A stretch of DNA of 5,200 nucleotides. Source: Acidobacteriota bacterium. GTDB taxonomy: Bacteria; Acidobacteriota; Terriglobia; Terriglobales; Acidobacteriaceae. The stretch spans positions 1 through 5,200 of the forward strand of contig JAKCDN010000236.1 in assembly GCA_021841795.1 (NCBI GenBank). The letters run 5' to 3'. The position numbers and the translations under genes were made by a program. Shown here piece by piece: positions 4,694-5,200 of this stretch; the stretch's first letter is position 1; each line of letters begins with the position of its first letter. The notes beneath the pieces were generated by a model. That model was not told where the DNA came from. It searched no databases and was given only the letters and a program-made list of their open reading frames with translations.

Positions 4694-5200
4694 TCAGCGG
4701 GCGGATTCGAGAGCCGCGGCAGCGCGATCGAGGGCCCGGGCAAGAGCCTGCAACTGCTGCGCGGTGCGCGGAGCGTCCTGGTTATCGATGCCCTCATTGA
4801 CGCCTGGAATGGCAACAGCGGCGTAGCCGGTGTGCTCGCCGGGGGCGAAGATGGTGTGGCGGTACCAGGGGCGGCCGGGAAGTCCGGCGCGGGCGAGGAA
4901 TGCGGTCTCAGTTTGCCGGAGCGCGGAGTTGAGGCGGGCGAGATCTCCGGACGGAGCGGATTCGAGGGCATAGGCGCGCTGCGCGGCAGCGGCAAAACGC
5001 CCGGCAGCAGCCTGAGCAGGGGCGAAATCGAGTGCAGCAAGGCCGGCATCGGCAGCGCGCTGTTTAGCGGAGGCGAGGTCGGCGGAGATTTCGCGGGCGT
5101 AGGCGACGTAGTCGTAGGGGAGAACATCGGCGTCGGCCATGCGCAGGGCCTCAAGGCCAAGAACGCGGGCCATTTCCTGCAGATAGAGGAAGTGGGGATC
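4694..5200 (-). CDS. M28-family glutamate carboxypeptidase II-like peptidase, C-terminal part
   Basis: Only the last 168 residues are in the window; the frame is open to position 5200 and the ATG at 5173 is internal. The sequence matches the transferrin-receptor-like dimerisation domain at the end of PSMA/NAALADase-type zinc peptidases. RMADADVLPYDYVAYAREI (residues 20-38) corresponds to the R-L-A-x-x-x-V-L-P-x-D landmark, and RPWYRHTIFAPGEHTGYAAV (110-129) with AIPGVNEGID to the conserved end segment. The Tyr of TGY aligns with substrate-pocket Tyr700 of human GCPII, while the neighbouring Lys699 position is Gly, as I recall for many bacterial members. The metal ligands lie in the missing catalytic domain, so activity cannot be judged. 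Such enzymes are usually exported and remove C-terminal residues from peptides. The stop is 420 bases upstream of the first micropeptide start on the same strand, so a separate transcription unit is likely. Confidence 0.85.
   Translation of the reverse strand, partial: DPHFLYLQEMARVLGLEALRMADADVLPYDYVAYAREISADLASAKQRAADAGLAALDFAPAQAAAGRFAAAAQRAYALESAPSGDLARLNSALRQTETAFLARAGLPGRPWYRHTIFAPGEHTGYAAVAIPGVNEGIDNQDAPRTAQQLQALARALDRAAAALESAR

Noticed and set aside
4504..5160. 218-codon minus-strand frame overlapping the peptidase
   Set aside because: Pro/Ser/Arg-rich, no domain, out of frame with the clearly recognisable M28 peptidase C-terminus.
1..5200. CRISPR array, tRNA, rRNA, insertion sequence or prophage
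   Set aside because: No regularly spaced direct repeats, no tRNA-like clover-leaf with a CCA end that I could trace, no rRNA landmarks and no transposase or integrase motifs on either strand.

Overview
The window is about 60% G+C and fits a soil-type Gram-negative bacterium. Acidobacteriota (Terriglobia-like) is my best guess, from the gene content and style of the small proteins. That is an inference, because no rRNA or other taxonomic marker is present.

Layout. Positions 1-499 hold no confident gene, only one doubtful 46-codon frame. A small plus-strand gene at 500-889 encodes a GrlR-like beta-barrel protein behind a very strong ribosome binding site. It converges on a minus-strand block, with hairpins in the 87-base gap between them. 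Read in the direction of transcription, that block is ccmE (3405-2893), ccmA (2888-2148), ybaK (2151-1642) and ccmB (1645-977). These four genes are separated by 4 bases or overlap by 4, so they almost certainly form one translationally coupled operon. CcmA and CcmB are the ATPase and a membrane part of the cytochrome c maturation (System I) transporter. CcmE is the periplasmic haem chaperone and carries a CxxxY haem site in place of the usual His motif. YbaK, a tRNA-editing deacylase unrelated to haem, sits between the two transporter genes. ccmC, ccmD, ccmF, ccmG and ccmH are not in the window.

Upstream of ccmE, between 3612 and 4274 on the same strand, are three very small single-membrane-helix proteins of 50, 33 and 44 residues. 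Each has a proline at residue 17 followed by a similar short motif and a basic tail. The first and third also align at the DNA level, including part of the leader, so this looks like an undescribed family of duplicated membrane micropeptides. A palindrome-rich patch (3955-4003) lies between the first two. Upstream of them, 4275-4693 has no gene but contains a cluster of GTAAC/GTTAC words, two of them arranged as inverted repeats. One of these inverted repeats sits just downstream of a plausible promoter that reads towards the micropeptides.

The right edge (4694-5200, minus strand, running off the window) is the C-terminal dimerisation part of an M28-family glutamate carboxypeptidase II-like peptidase.
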